From: Flavobacterium sp. JAD_PAG50586_2
Lineage (GTDB): Bacteria > Bacteroidota > Bacteroidia > Flavobacteriales > Flavobacteriaceae
Assembly (NCBI GenBank): GCA_023213215.1
Contig: CP096136.1
Span: 1,798,001-1,862,000 of the forward strand
Direction of reading: 5' to 3'
DNA: 64,000 nucleotides
Shown here: one piece after another, positions 26,135 to 35,235 of the stretch
Position numbering within the stretch: the stretch's first letter is position 1
Layout of the letters: each line of letters begins with the position of its first letter
Position numbers and translations under genes: made by a program
Notes under the pieces: generated by a model
Seen by the model: only the letters and a program-made list of their open reading frames with translations
Told to the model about the DNA's origin: nothing
Databases searched by the model: none

Positions 26135-29100
26135 TTAATCTTTTACAATTTTTAAACTTGAGTTAAGGTCTTTACCTGACAATTTTAAAAGATAAACCCC
26201 TTTTTGCAAATTACTTAAATCAATAGTTTTGGCTGAATCAAATAAAACTTGATTTTCTTTGTAGACAACCCTTCCATTTAAGTCCAAAACTTTAACGCTT
26301 ACTTTGTCATTAAAATTCTTTATGTTAACTGTAAACAGTCCTTTTGAAGGATTTGGAGAAACAGTTATTTCATTAGTAGAAATGCTTGCAGTCTTTGGTG
26401 CAAATCCGATTAACCTACTGCAAACGACTTCTGAAGAACTATCAAGAATGTTAATTTGCACTCCAGTAATTGTTCTCCCAAATTTAGGTATGTTACAGTT
26501 AGAAGTCGTGTAAAAAGCAGTAGCATTACTATATATGAAAATATACTTTAAACTTAAATTTTGACAAAAAGGATCAGTATTGTTATTTACTGCACAAGTT
26601 TGAGGAAATGTAGTAACCTTTGTAAAACCAGCTAAACAATCGCATTGACAAGATGAAGTTATCGTTTGTGTTACACTTGAGGAGCAACCACTGGAATTTG
26701 TTAACGTTAAGGTTATTTGACCTGGCAATGAAGTCCAGGTTATATTTGCGGTTGCTGATTTTGCTCCTGTAAATGAACTATATGTTCCTCCTGTAACCGT
26801 CCATAACGCTGTATGTCCCAAAGGAATAGTTGTTGTGTTGGTTGTTGTGCTGGTTTCAGTAACACAGGCATAAGTACTTCCCGATATTACAGGTGTTGAT
26901 GGTGCTGATTGTTGGGTAATATTAACTGAAGCAGAACCTGAACATCCCGATGCGTTAGTAATAGTCGCAGTAAGCGTTCCCGGAGAAGCCCAAGTTACTT
27001 CTACGCTTGACTGGTTGTTTAAGCCAACAATAGTACCTGTTCCTGAAACACTCCAGACAACAGTCTGTCCCGTTAATAAGGTAACAGAATTATTAGTATT
27101 TCTGTGGCCTGACCCTACAGGACAAATAGAAGTGCCTCCTGCAATAACAGGAACCGGATTAGCTATAACAAGAGGAATGTTTGCTAAAGCCGTATTGGTT
27201 GAACTCTTCAAATATATAGTGTAGCTTCCTGTTGATGGGAATGTATATGTGATTTGAGTTCCTGAACCAGTAAAAATAATGGCAGAACTACTGTTTCTGA
27301 TTTCCCAATTAAATGTAGTACCGCAGGCATTGGCAACAAATTTATAGGCAAGACAGCTGCTAGGATAACTACTGATAGATGCTGTTGTAGGAAAAGCCGT
27401 TGCTGTTTTGGCGTTGATAAAGTTAGGTAATGCATTATATACCTCGGTATTGGTTATCAGACCATCAACTGTATAATTACAGGCATTTGGATTATCTGTA
27501 CTGGCTAATGTATTCGGATTATGGACTATGCCTAATCTATTTTTATTCCTTATGCATTGATATAATTTATTGTCTGGACCAATTTGAATCTCTGATGTGT
27601 TTCCATAATTCGACGCAACAGTGACCCTGCTGTTTATTATGTTGCTCGAATTCATATTGTATTGATACAAATAAATAGTATCAGGCGATTCATGTCTATT
27701 TGGGCCTGAATCCATATACAATAATTTTGAGTCTGGGCTAAAACAAGCACCACTGCATTTTGGTAAAGTAACCGTATTACTTATTGTTCCATTAAATTTA
27801 TTAAAATCAAATAAATAACTATTATTAAGGTAGTGATAATTAACATATAACAATTTATTGCCGTCAGGTGAAATTTTCAATGAAGATCTCCAATCGAAAA
27901 GGGGATCTGGTGATGTTGGCATAAGGAAAGTACTGCTTACAACTGCTAAGCCCGAAGTTGTTAAGGAATAGATGACAATGTATTTGCCTGTACTCGACTT
28001 TAATGTGGTAAAAATCCAATATCCGCCGGTACATCTTTCCATAGCAATTACGCCTTCGCCTCCTAAAACTGCCCCGTTATTACCGGTATTGAATCCAGCT
28101 GGAATAGTTATCGGAACATTGACAGAAGGAGCCATGCTTACAATTCCCCCACTAACATTGACTAAACTATATCTGAAACCATTTAAACCGGCTGAACCTG
28201 TACCGCTGTAATTGGAATCGATTGTGAAAATGTAATACTGGATTGAATTTGCAGGATTTGGTAGAATCAGGACTCCTGACTTAGAATTGCCACTTCCGGT
28301 TAAAGCAGTAGAATTGACAGGTGCGTTAATGGAATCTTTCCACACATACCGCCCATTTGTATAAAACAAAACTCCGCCAGATGAATTATTTACCATTGCA
28401 CAGGATTCATCAAACGTAACGGCCTGAGGAAAGGTTTTGTTTGTTGCAATTGGCACACCCGTACTAAAACTCATAGAATTATTTGTTGAAAAATACCAGG
28501 TGCTTTCCTGTCCCGATATACCGGAACAATTCGTGATGAAAATTCTAGCAAGATAAGTTGCTGAATTTGTTCCATCTGAAACAGTTAGGGAAACTGTATA
28601 TGGTGAATTTGCCGCAGAAGTAAACGAGTGGGTAGGCGTTGTTGCTAATGATTGGTTAGAGGCACCGGAAGCAGTATCACCAAAATCCCATGAATAGGTT
28701 AGTGAAGTAGAATTTAAAAGAGGTGTAAAGGTAATTGAATTACCCGCAAAACAAGAATAATAGGTACTTGGGGTAAATTTAGCGGTGATCGTATTTGGAT
28801 TGATACACGTTACTCCGGTATATATTAAGTTCTCATCTGAAATCAACTCACGGCGGGCAAAGTTTACTGCATCATACATCCTCCATTTTTGCCCTAAAGT
28901 GAAACTTGTAACGCAATTATCATTGCCATAATCCATATAATTATTAATCAAATCTGGAAAGTTAGGAGATTCGGAACAGGAGTTGGTTCCTGTTGTACAG
29001 CTAAAGTTAGCAGCTGCTACAGGAGGTGTATCACAAACCCTGTCACCTGCACTTAAGCAATTAGAACCCGTCATTCCTGCACATCCTCCTTCAAAAGTAT

Positions 29101-29794
29101 GATACAATCCTAGATAATGACCCACTTCGTGTACCAAAGTTTTTCCTAAATTATAGTTTGGCCTTAAATTAGCATTGCCATTGCCAAATGTATCATAGCG
29201 CATCACTATGCCATCAAAGACAGGCGAGGTATTTGGAAACATTGAATATCCTAAAATACCGCTTGAAGTTCCATTAATGCTATTAACAACCCAAATCCTT
29301 AAGTACTGGGATCTGGTTATGGTTGGATGTATAGCGTCTAGTAACGATTGCCATCCACTTGCATTAGCAGTATGATCTGTTGCTGTTGTATTATAGTGAA
29401 TGATTCCTGGTGTATTCTGAATAGCCCAAGCGGGAGTAACAATTGGATTTGCACCTGTTTTAGTTGCCAGGCAAAAGCTTATGCCATAAGCACTGTAATA
29501 ATTGTTCAAGGCTACTAGCTGATCTAACACCTGACTGTCATTTATGTTTGCGCCACCTCCAAGAGCTTGGTTGTTATGGAGGATATTAATTTGAACCGGA
29601 ATCGTAATTGAAGGAACAATATCCGTTTTCAATGAAATACGATCGGCCAAATAACTGTCTAGGTTATCAATCTTGATTTTAACATCAGGATCAGTGTTAA
29701 TTAAGTCGGTAGTTACCTGGTCGGTAAAACAGGGTGTCTGAGAATGAACCGTCAGTCCCAAAAACATTAAAAGTAAAATAAAGATTTTTTTCAT
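26135..29794 (-). CDS. T9SS-exported M43 family zinc metalloprotease with PKD domain
   Basis: A 1,219-residue secreted protein. After a signal peptide (FILLLMFLGLTVHSQ) comes a pappalysin-type (M43) protease domain of about 300 residues with the zinc motif HEVGHYLGLYH (222-232) and the trailing GDRVCDTPPV segment. A PKD-type domain follows (about 340-425, with SLTYSWDFGDTASG), then a beta-propeller-like central region of about 400 residues with KISPDGNKLLYV-type repeats, then immunoglobulin-like Cys-containing repeats, and a T9SS sorting domain (NEITVSPNPSKGLFTVN, ending KIVKD). It would hydrolyse proteins outside the cell for nutrition or attachment. It is monocistronic. The region after the catalytic domain is AT-rich and low in complexity, as in other flavobacterial surface proteins. 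Confidence 0.9.
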   Translation of the reverse strand: MKKIFILLLMFLGLTVHSQTPCFTDQVTTDLINTDPDVKIKIDNLDSYLADRISLKTDIVPSITIPVQINILHNNQALGGGANINDSQVLDQLVALNNYYSAYGISFCLATKTGANPIVTPAWAIQNTPGIIHYNTTATDHTANASGWQSLLDAIHPTITRSQYLRIWVVNSINGTSSGILGYSMFPNTSPVFDGIVMRYDTFGNGNANLRPNYNLGKTLVHEVGHYLGLYHTFEGGCAGMTGSNCLSAGDRVCDTPPVAAANFSCTTGTNSCSESPNFPDLINNYMDYGNDNCVTSFTLGQKWRMYDAVNFARRELISDENLIYTGVTCINPNTITAKFTPSTYYSCFAGNSITFTPLLNSTSLTYSWDFGDTASGASNQSLATTPTHSFTSAANSPYTVSLTVSDGTNSATYLARIFITNCSGISGQESTWYFSTNNSMSFSTGVPIATNKTFPQAVTFDESCAMVNNSSGGVLFYTNGRYVWKDSINAPVNSTALTGSGNSKSGVLILPNPANSIQYYIFTIDSNYSGTGSAGLNGFRYSLVNVSGGIVSMAPSVNVPITIPAGFNTGNNGAVLGGEGVIAMERCTGGYWIFTTLKSSTGKYIVIYSLTTSGLAVVSSTFLMPTSPDPLFDWRSSLKISPDGNKLLYVNYHYLNNSYLFDFNKFNGTISNTVTLPKCSGACFSPDSKLLYMDSGPNRHESPDTIYLYQYNMNSSNIINSRVTVASNYGNTSEIQIGPDNKLYQCIRNKNRLGIVHNPNTLASTDNPNACNYTVDGLITNTEVYNALPNFINAKTATAFPTTASISSYPSSCLAYKFVANACGTTFNWEIRNSSSAIIFTGSGTQITYTFPSTGSYTIYLKSSTNTALANIPLVIANPVPVIAGGTSICPVGSGHRNTNNSVTLLTGQTVVWSVSGTGTIVGLNNQSSVEVTWASPGTLTATITNASGCSGSASVNITQQSAPSTPVISGSTYACVTETSTTTNTTTIPLGHTALWTVTGGTYSSFTGAKSATANITWTSLPGQITLTLTNSSGCSSSVTQTITSSCQCDCLAGFTKVTTFPQTCAVNNNTDPFCQNLSLKYIFIYSNATAFYTTSNCNIPKFGRTITGVQINILDSSSEVVCSRLIGFAPKTASISTNEITVSPNPSKGLFTVNIKNFNDKVSVKVLDLNGRVVYKENQVLFDSAKTIDLSNLQKGVYLLKLSGKDLNSSLKIVKD

Positions 29795-29923
29795 AATTAA
29801 AATTTTGAAGTTTAGTCCTATAAAAATAATCAGGTTATTCCATTTTCTTACATTTTTTATTTTTTTTATTCTCGAAAGATTTTAATACTTTTACAGTCCC
29901 ACTATTATTTTTCACTCACACAA

Positions 29924-29951
29924 AAGGCGTCTCATTAAAACGAGACGCCTT
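29924..29951. terminator. Orphan hairpin with 10-bp stem
   Basis: AAGGCGTCTC-attaaaac-GAGACGCCTT is a perfect 10-bp stem with an 8-base loop but no T run after it on the plus strand, where ATTCG follows. No gene lies in the 383 bases between the M43 start (29794) and the DUF3109 stop (30178), so its role is unclear. It may be a relic of a terminator. Confidence 0.5.
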
Positions 29952-30064
29952 ATTCGTTAAAGGCTTTTATACAATTAGAAATTCCTACAAAAATCAATAA
30001 CTAACAAATCATTATTTTATAAGAATTTACATCCAAACAATACTTAAAGTTTGATAGGGGTTTT

Positions 30065-30125
30065 GTTCGGGTTTCGTTCGTAATTTGTTCGCAAATGTTT
30101 TTCAAAAAAAATAGGTCCTGCGAAC
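30065..30125. repeat. Phased GTTCG boxes in an empty gap
   Basis: Three consecutive 11-base units read GTTCGGGTTTC, GTTCGTAATTT and GTTCGCAAATG (30065-30097). The last box, GTTCGCA, is matched by an inverted copy TGCGAAC at 30119-30125. Spacing of one helical turn suggests protein binding on one face of DNA. The remainder of this 383-base gap contains no gene. Confidence 0.6.
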
Positions 30126-30177
30126 ATGGTATGAAGCAAGGTTAAGCAAGATGGAATTCTTACAAAAAAATAAGGTG

Positions 30178-30750
30178 TTATTTTTCTCTTTTCAACTCAT
30201 CGGCGACTTTCTCCAACTCGGCATACCAGTCTTCGCCAAATTTTCGAATTAAGGCTTCCTTCACAAATTTATATACGGGAACTTCAAGTTCTTTCCCCAA
30301 CGAACATGCCGGATTGCATATATCCCAACGGTCGTAATTCACAGCGGCAAATTCGGTAAAATCCTTTACGCGGATGGGATACAGATGACAGGAAACAGGT
30401 TTTTTCCAGTCAATAATTCCCTGATTATAAGCTTGCTCAATTCCGCACAATGCCGTTTTTCCATCAAAAATTACATACGCACAGTCTTTGTTGTCAATCA
30501 GTGGCGTTTCCAAATCCTGATCTGTCCCAACAACCCAGGTTCCCAATCGTTCGATGGCTTCTATTCCTTCCTTGCGAAGAAACGGTTTTACTTTTGGATA
30601 GATTTGTTCCAGGATTTGAGTTTCCTCTTTGGTCAATGGCGCACCGGCATCTCCGTCTACGCAACAGGCACCATGGCAGGCCGAAAGATTACAGACGAAA
30701 TCTTTTTCGAGAATATCTTCAGAAACGATGGTTTTGCCTAATTGAAACAT
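30178..30750 (-). CDS. DUF3109 family protein
   Basis: A 190-residue protein of the DUF3109 family, with a cysteine-rich centre that suggests a metal or iron-sulphur site: [20 protein letters not shown] near the start, [21 protein letters not shown], then [12 protein letters not shown] and [11 protein letters not shown]. The family is related to CxxxCxxCC (YkgJ-type) zinc or iron binding proteins. No function is established. It is monocistronic and shares an 86-base gap with the divergent marC-like gene. Confidence 0.88.
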   Translation of the reverse strand: MFQLGKTIVSEDILEKDFVCNLSACHGACCVDGDAGAPLTKEETQILEQIYPKVKPFLRKEGIEAIERLGTWVVGTDQDLETPLIDNKDCAYVIFDGKTALCGIEQAYNQGIIDWKKPVSCHLYPIRVKDFTEFAAVNYDRWDICNPACSLGKELEVPVYKFVKEALIRKFGEDWYAELEKVADELKREK

Positions 30751-30836
30751 GATATATTTATGATTTAGAGCCGCAAAGGTAAAATCAAAAGCGGTTATAA
30801 ACGATTAAAAAGCTAATTTTGTAAAAAATTTAAGGA

Positions 30837-31412
30837 ATGAATTTCGATTTTAGAGAGATAGCTACAACTACGATGGTGCTTTTTGCGGTAATTGATATCG
30901 TTGGAAGTATTCCCGTAATTATTGGTTTGCGGGCTAAATTTGGGCATATCCAATCGGAAAAAGCTTCGTTAGTTTCGGCCGGAATTATGATCGCGTTTCT
31001 TTTTGTTGGAGAAGAAATCCTTAAGCTAATTGGGATCGATGCTAATTCATTTGCTGTAGCCGGGTCATTTGTGCTCTTCTTTTTAGCCTTGGAAATGATA
31101 CTTGGAATCCGATTGTATAAAGATGAAAAAGCAACATCAGCTTCCATCGTACCCATCGCATTTCCGTTGGTTGCTGGGGCAGGCACAATGACAACATTAC
31201 TTTCACTGCGTGCCGAATTTCAGTCGATAAATATTATTGTGGCGATAGTCCTGAATATTATCCTGGTTTATTTAGTATTAAAATCATCTGCCAAAATTGA
31301 GAAAATGCTTGGAGAAAATGGACTAAGCATCATCAGAAAGGTATTTGGTGTAGTGCTTTTAGCCATTGCTGTTAAATTATTTGCAGCGAATGTTAAAGGC
31401 TTATTTGCATAA
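30837..31412 (+). CDS. MarC family integral membrane protein
   Basis: A 191-residue protein with six predicted membrane helices, of the MarC/NAAT family. The start FDFREIATTTMVLFAVIDIVG, the middle LVAGAGTMTTLLSL and the end VFGVVLLAIAVKLFAANVKG are typical. Early claims of a multiple antibiotic resistance role for MarC were not upheld; the substrate is unknown. A plausible -7 element TAATTTTG lies at 30814-30821, 16 bases before the start. Confidence 0.9.
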   Translation: MNFDFREIATTTMVLFAVIDIVGSIPVIIGLRAKFGHIQSEKASLVSAGIMIAFLFVGEEILKLIGIDANSFAVAGSFVLFFLALEMILGIRLYKDEKATSASIVPIAFPLVAGAGTMTTLLSLRAEFQSINIIVAIVLNIILVYLVLKSSAKIEKMLGENGLSIIRKVFGVVLLAIAVKLFAANVKGLFA

Positions 31413-31432
31413 GACAAATTTTAGTATTTTTG
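31405..31432 (+). promoter_or_regulatory. Promoter of the 65-residue membrane protein gene
   Basis: A -33 TTG (31405-31407) and a -7 TATTTTTG (31425-31432) are spaced by 17 bases. The -33 lies inside the end of the marC-like gene. The start codon follows after 17 bases. Confidence 0.65.
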
Positions 31433-31449
31433 TCCTCTAAATACATTCC

Positions 31450-31647
31450 ATGAAAATTTTCACTACAATATTAATGGTTATCGCGCTGGGGCTAATTATC
31501 TTTAATTTGACATTACTAGACTTTAGCAAACCATTTGAAGGTGATAGTATGGTGGCCCTTATTGGAATTGGTGCCGCTTTCTGTGCTATTCTCATCCTTT
31601 TGATTTTTAGGATGTCTAAAAAAATCGAAGAGAAACTTAAAAACTAA
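31450..31647 (+). CDS. Small two-helix membrane protein
   Basis: A 65-residue protein with two hydrophobic segments (MKIFTTILMVIALGLIIFNLT and ALIGIGAAFCAILILLIF) and a lysine-rich end (RMSKKIEEKLKN) on the cytoplasmic side. No family is recognised. It ends 4 bases before the FAD-dependent protein gene and has its own promoter, so the two are an operon. Confidence 0.65.
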   Translation: MKIFTTILMVIALGLIIFNLTLLDFSKPFEGDSMVALIGIGAAFCAILILLIFRMSKKIEEKLKN

Positions 31648-31651
31648 ATCC

Positions 31652-32260
31652 ATGTTTGATGTTTTAATATTTGGCGGAGGCGTTTCGGGAATGTCGTGTG
31701 CCTTAGTGTTGGGTTCTGCCTACAAAAAAGCTTTTGTACAGGATAAGAAAATCGGAATTATCACGCATCAAAAAACATCAAATCTTCAGGAAGCTATATT
31801 TTACAATGCTTACGGAATCCCAGCCGGAAAATTAGGTTCGGAATTATTGACCGAAAGCACCGAGAATTTACAGAACCTGTATCCGCACATCGAGCAAATC
31901 GAAAATGAAAAGGTTATGAAAATTTCCGGAGAATATCCCGCTTTTACGGTTACTACCAATAGAAATTCCTATCATACAAAAATCATAGTTGTTGCCATTG
32001 GTTACACAAATACCTTTGACATTGAAGGCTTGAACCAATACATAGAGCCCCACAAAAAAGCAATTGTTGAAAAGCAAAGAATCCAACTTAAAAACGAAGA
32101 TCACAAAGTCGCAGAAGGAATATACGTGGTGGGAACTTTAGCGGGTTGGAGAAGCCAATTAGCCATTGCTGCCGGAAGTGGCGCCGCAGTTGCAACAGAT
32201 ATCCTAACACTTTGGAACAATGGCATTTCCTCACAAAGCCATGATTCTATAAAAAAGTAG
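31652..32260 (+). CDS. FAD-dependent oxidoreductase, short thioredoxin-reductase-like form
   Basis: A 202-residue protein with an FAD-binding Rossmann start (DVLIFGGGVSGMSCALVLGSA) and the C-terminal FAD motif GIYVVGTLAGWRSQLAIAAGSGAAVATDI. The middle NAD(P)-binding domain and CxxC of thioredoxin reductases are missing, so this is a single FAD domain of about half the usual size. It probably reads as an FAD-binding partner or oxidoreductase of unknown substrate. Its stop at 32260 abuts the convergent ctpA-like gene, with no spacer. Confidence 0.75.
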   Translation: MFDVLIFGGGVSGMSCALVLGSAYKKAFVQDKKIGIITHQKTSNLQEAIFYNAYGIPAGKLGSELLTESTENLQNLYPHIEQIENEKVMKISGEYPAFTVTTNRNSYHTKIIVVAIGYTNTFDIEGLNQYIEPHKKAIVEKQRIQLKNEDHKVAEGIYVVGTLAGWRSQLAIAAGSGAAVATDILTLWNNGISSQSHDSIKK

Positions 32261-33829
32261 TTATTTCAATACCGCTTTTATCATTGCATCATCCTTTAAA
32301 ATGACAGTGTAGTATTGGCTTTCACCAAATAATTGCCGGGCCAGTTCAGCAGTAAGGTATTTTTGGACCAGCTTCTTGTTATCGGCTAATTTCAAATCAA
32401 GCCCTGTGCTTTTAAGATAGCTTTCAAATTTCGGCACATAACTGAAATCATTTTGCATCTTAGTTAATAACTCAGCAAATTTCAATCCTTTGTATTTCTG
32501 GCGGTCTTTGTCTAACTGCTCAAAGACAAAATGGCCAACCAGTCCGGAACTTAGAATGTAAGCCAGGCTTTCTTCTCCTTTTTTGACTTCTAACGGCACA
32601 AATATATCCGGAACAATTCCACCGCCGCCATAAACAATCCTTCCTTTTTTAGTCTTGAATTTTAACGAATCGGCGACTTTTATTTTGTCTTTTCCATAAA
32701 GTTCTCCGCTTTCAAAGCGGCTTTCGAAGTCATGGCTATAATCATCCCCTTTGCCTTTAGTGTAAGGTTTTTGGATTGAACGTCCGCTTGGCGTGTAATA
32801 TCTTGAAATCGTTAAGCGGACAGCAGAACCATCATCAAAATCCATTTCGCGTTGTACCAATCCTTTGCCAAATGAACGTCGGCCAACAATAGTTCCGCGA
32901 TCATTATCCTGAATGGCACCAGCCAGAATTTCACTTGCAGAAGCAGAGTTCTCATCGATCAAGACAAATAGCCTTCCGGTTTCGAAAATACCCTCTTCTG
33001 TAGCGTAGGTTTTGTCGATAGTGCCTTTTCTGTTTTTGGTAAAAACAACCAACTCTTTGTCTTTGAGGAATTCGTCGGCAATGGACACGGCTCTTTCTAA
33101 ATAGCCACCACCATTGTCACGAAGGTCAATAATTAAAGTAGTCATTCCCTGTTTCTTCAGCTTTTCCAATCCAATCCTGAATTCGTCGTAAGTATTCTCG
33201 GCAAAACGATTGATTTTGATGTAGCCGGAAGTTTTATTCAGCATTACGTAAGTGTCGACGCTTTTAATCGGAACCACTTCGCGCGTTACTGTGATGTTGA
33301 GTTTTTTGTTGGCGCTTTTTCGGTAAACAACCAAATTAACTTGTGTGCCTTCTTCTCCTTTCAATTTGTTAAACAAACTATCAGTTGGCAGTTTGCGTCC
33401 AAAAAGTTTGGATTTGCCGGCATAAAGAATCCTGTCTCCTGAAAGAATTCCAGCTTTTGCGGCCGGGCCATTTTCTAAAGGTTTTACAACAGTGACCGTA
33501 TCGTTATACATATAGAAGTTGACGCCAATGCCTACAAAATTACCCTTCATGATTTCGGCTTCAGAAGATTGTTCGCTTGGAGGAAGATACACCGAATGCG
33601 GGTCAAGATTAGACAAAATGCTGTTTACGGTCATATCCACTATAGAATCTGAATTGACATCGTCGACATATTCATCGTTGATAAAATCAATGAGGCGTTC
33701 TATTTTAACCTTTCGTGCGTTTTGTTTGGATAGGGTGCGTTTCGGAAAATTAATCATACCGCCAATGACAACTCCCATTGCAACGCAGGAAAAGAGAAGT
33801 ATTGGTAAGTATTTATCCGTTGCTTTCAT
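32261..33829 (-). CDS. S41 family C-terminal processing protease
   Basis: A 522-residue CtpA/Prc-type serine protease. The order is an N-terminal membrane anchor or signal (LLFSCVAMGVVIGGMI), a PDZ domain (about 100-185, with SGDRILYAGKS), and the S41 domain with DLRDNGGGYLERAVSIADEF, the catalytic serine in ENSASASEI, and the catalytic lysine in RRSFGKGLVQ. Such enzymes trim or degrade envelope proteins from their C-termini. The 51 bases between it and the dCMP deaminase gene upstream contain a palindromic repeat, so they may still be one transcript. Confidence 0.92.
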   Translation of the reverse strand: MKATDKYLPILLFSCVAMGVVIGGMINFPKRTLSKQNARKVKIERLIDFINDEYVDDVNSDSIVDMTVNSILSNLDPHSVYLPPSEQSSEAEIMKGNFVGIGVNFYMYNDTVTVVKPLENGPAAKAGILSGDRILYAGKSKLFGRKLPTDSLFNKLKGEEGTQVNLVVYRKSANKKLNITVTREVVPIKSVDTYVMLNKTSGYIKINRFAENTYDEFRIGLEKLKKQGMTTLIIDLRDNGGGYLERAVSIADEFLKDKELVVFTKNRKGTIDKTYATEEGIFETGRLFVLIDENSASASEILAGAIQDNDRGTIVGRRSFGKGLVQREMDFDDGSAVRLTISRYYTPSGRSIQKPYTKGKGDDYSHDFESRFESGELYGKDKIKVADSLKFKTKKGRIVYGGGGIVPDIFVPLEVKKGEESLAYILSSGLVGHFVFEQLDKDRQKYKGLKFAELLTKMQNDFSYVPKFESYLKSTGLDLKLADNKKLVQKYLTAELARQLFGESQYYTVILKDDAMIKAVLK

Positions 33830-33836
33830 TTATGCT

Positions 33837-33861
33837 TTATCCTGAACTAGTTTCAGGATCT
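33837..33861. repeat. Palindromic intergenic repeat
   Basis: ATCCTGAACTAGTTTCAGGAT is nearly palindromic (ATCCTGAA/TTTCAGGAT with a CTAG-like centre). Related sequences (ATCCTGAAACAAGTTCAGGAT) are common between genes in this group, as I recall. Confidence 0.5.
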
Positions 33862-33881
33862 TTTCTTTGTATCTATTTCAG

Positions 33882-34310
33882 TTAGCCTAAATCAGTAATT
33901 TGAGTAACACTAACGCCAGCTTTTTCTAAAAAGGCCAAACCGGTATTGTCGTGGTAGCCATTTTGGTAAACCACTCTTTTTATTCCAGACTGATGGATAA
34001 GTTTGCTGCATTCCTTGCAAGGCGAAAGCGTGATGTATAAAGTAGCATTTTCACAGGTTTGTGTAGAACGCGCTACCTTTGAAATGGCATTGGCTTCGGC
34101 GTGGAGCACGTACCATTTGGTTAGGCCTTCTTCATCTTCACAACAGTTTTCAAAACCGGAAGGTGTTCCGTTATAACCATCTGAAATTATCATTCGGTCA
34201 CGCACAATAATCGCTCCCACTTGTTTGCGTTTGCAGTAGGAAAGTTTGCTCCATTCGGTGGCAATCCGCAGGTAAGCTATGTCGTATTTATGTTGTTTTT
34301 GGTCTTTCAT
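33882..34310 (-). CDS. dCMP deaminase family protein
   Basis: A 142-residue zinc-dependent deaminase that would convert dCMP to dUMP for dTTP synthesis. The zinc site is WYVLHAEANAISKVA (His and catalytic Glu) with TLSPCKECSKLIHQSGI (two cysteines). An additional cluster, CKRKQVGAIIVRDRM with GYNGTPSGFENCCEDE, fits the dCMP deaminase/ComEB group rather than plain cytidine deaminase. It is on the same strand as the CtpA-type protease gene, 52 bases away. Confidence 0.92.
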   Translation of the reverse strand: MKDQKQHKYDIAYLRIATEWSKLSYCKRKQVGAIIVRDRMIISDGYNGTPSGFENCCEDEEGLTKWYVLHAEANAISKVARSTQTCENATLYITLSPCKECSKLIHQSGIKRVVYQNGYHDNTGLAFLEKAGVSVTQITDLG

Positions 34311-34394
34311 TTATTCAGAACTTGTTTATTTCGTCTGTTCGCTTTGCTGGGTCAGAATCTTTACTAAGATTCCAAAATGTTAATGGTTTTTCCT

Positions 34395-34441
34395 TTAGCC
34401 CCGATCGCAGCGGCACCGAAGTAGAGCGTAGAGCGGGATTA
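34395..34441 (+). repeat. Dispersed intergenic element, copy 2 (short form)
   Basis: TTTAGCCCCGATCGCAGCGGCACC, then the short centre GAAGTAG, then AGCGTAGAGCGGGATT. It shares both ends with copies 1, 3 and 4 but lacks most of the central hairpin. It lies between the dCMP deaminase start and the HupE-like stop. Confidence 0.7.
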
Positions 34442-34495
34442 AGGATAGCAAATATACCCAAACCTTTGGCTCAAAAAAACAATTTTAAGAAACAA

Positions 34496-35089
34496 TTATC
34501 TGGTCCAGATTTCACTTCGGATAATCATCGGAATAAGCACACCTGCGACGAATGCGGAAACGATTAGAATCCAATCACGCTTAGTAAATTTTAATAAGGT
34601 CTGAACGACGTACGCCAGCAATAAGGCTGCTGTAATGGCTATAATTTGCGACACTGCAAAACCTAAGGCTGATTCAAAAAGCGGCAATAATTTATCGGTT
34701 GGTTTGCCAGGAACGACTGTGTTGAAGTAGTTGGAAAAACCCAGACCATGTATGAGCCCGAATAAGGAAGCTACGATGGCAATGAAAGTAATGCTGTCTT
34801 TTTTGCCCGATTTTCCGGTAGAAATGATATTGAATAAGGCAACGATAAGCACCATAACCGGAACTATGAAGGCGATGGTATTACTCTTGATCGTGATGAC
34901 ATTAAAGACAGAAAGCATGAGTGCCAATGTATGTCCGGCAACAAATAATCCTATGAGTATCAGGATTTTTTTCCATGCCTTAAATTCATAAGGAACGGTC
35001 AGTGCCAAAAGGAATAAAATATCAGTATAGGCGTTAAAGTTCCACAAGTGTTTTAATCCAATTGTGAAGTATATCCAGAAATCTGACAT
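34496..35089 (-). CDS. HupE/UreJ family membrane protein
   Basis: A 197-residue protein with six or seven predicted membrane helices. Typical segments are SDFWIYFTIGLKHLWNFNAY near the start, FVAGHTLALMLSVF and SLFGLIHGLGFSNYF, which hold conserved histidines. HupE/UreJ proteins are nickel or metal transporters in some bacteria, but many of these members in Bacteroidota have no nearby hydrogenase or urease genes, as here. Metal binding is possible from the histidines; the substrate is unknown. It is monocistronic and divergent from the TerB-like gene. Confidence 0.85.
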   Translation of the reverse strand: MSDFWIYFTIGLKHLWNFNAYTDILFLLALTVPYEFKAWKKILILIGLFVAGHTLALMLSVFNVITIKSNTIAFIVPVMVLIVALFNIISTGKSGKKDSITFIAIVASLFGLIHGLGFSNYFNTVVPGKPTDKLLPLFESALGFAVSQIIAITAALLLAYVVQTLLKFTKRDWILIVSAFVAGVLIPMIIRSEIWTR

Positions 35090-35207
35090 AGCATTAGGTT
35101 ATTTAGGAACGTAAACTTACAATTTATTTTGTTCGGCGGAAAAAAATAAATCCGAAAATCGATTAAAAACATTTTGATTTGCATTTCGGAAAAACGTTAA
35201 ATTAAAT

Positions 35208-35215
35208 TATATTTG
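35208..35215 (+). promoter_or_regulatory. -7 element for the TerB-like gene
   Basis: TATATTTG fits the -7 consensus and lies 20 bases before the start codon. The best upstream TTG is 26 bases away, longer than usual. Confidence 0.5.
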
Positions 35216-35235
35216 CACCTTAAAACAACAACAAT

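Noticed and set aside
25935-30177. An integrated element at tRNA-Ala
   Set aside because: No integrase, no duplicated tRNA end, and the M43 protease gene is a normal flavobacterial chromosomal gene.
34322-34567. An 81-residue plus-strand protein between the deaminase and HupE genes
   Set aside because: It reads across a repeat copy and then antisense to HupE; no conserved features.
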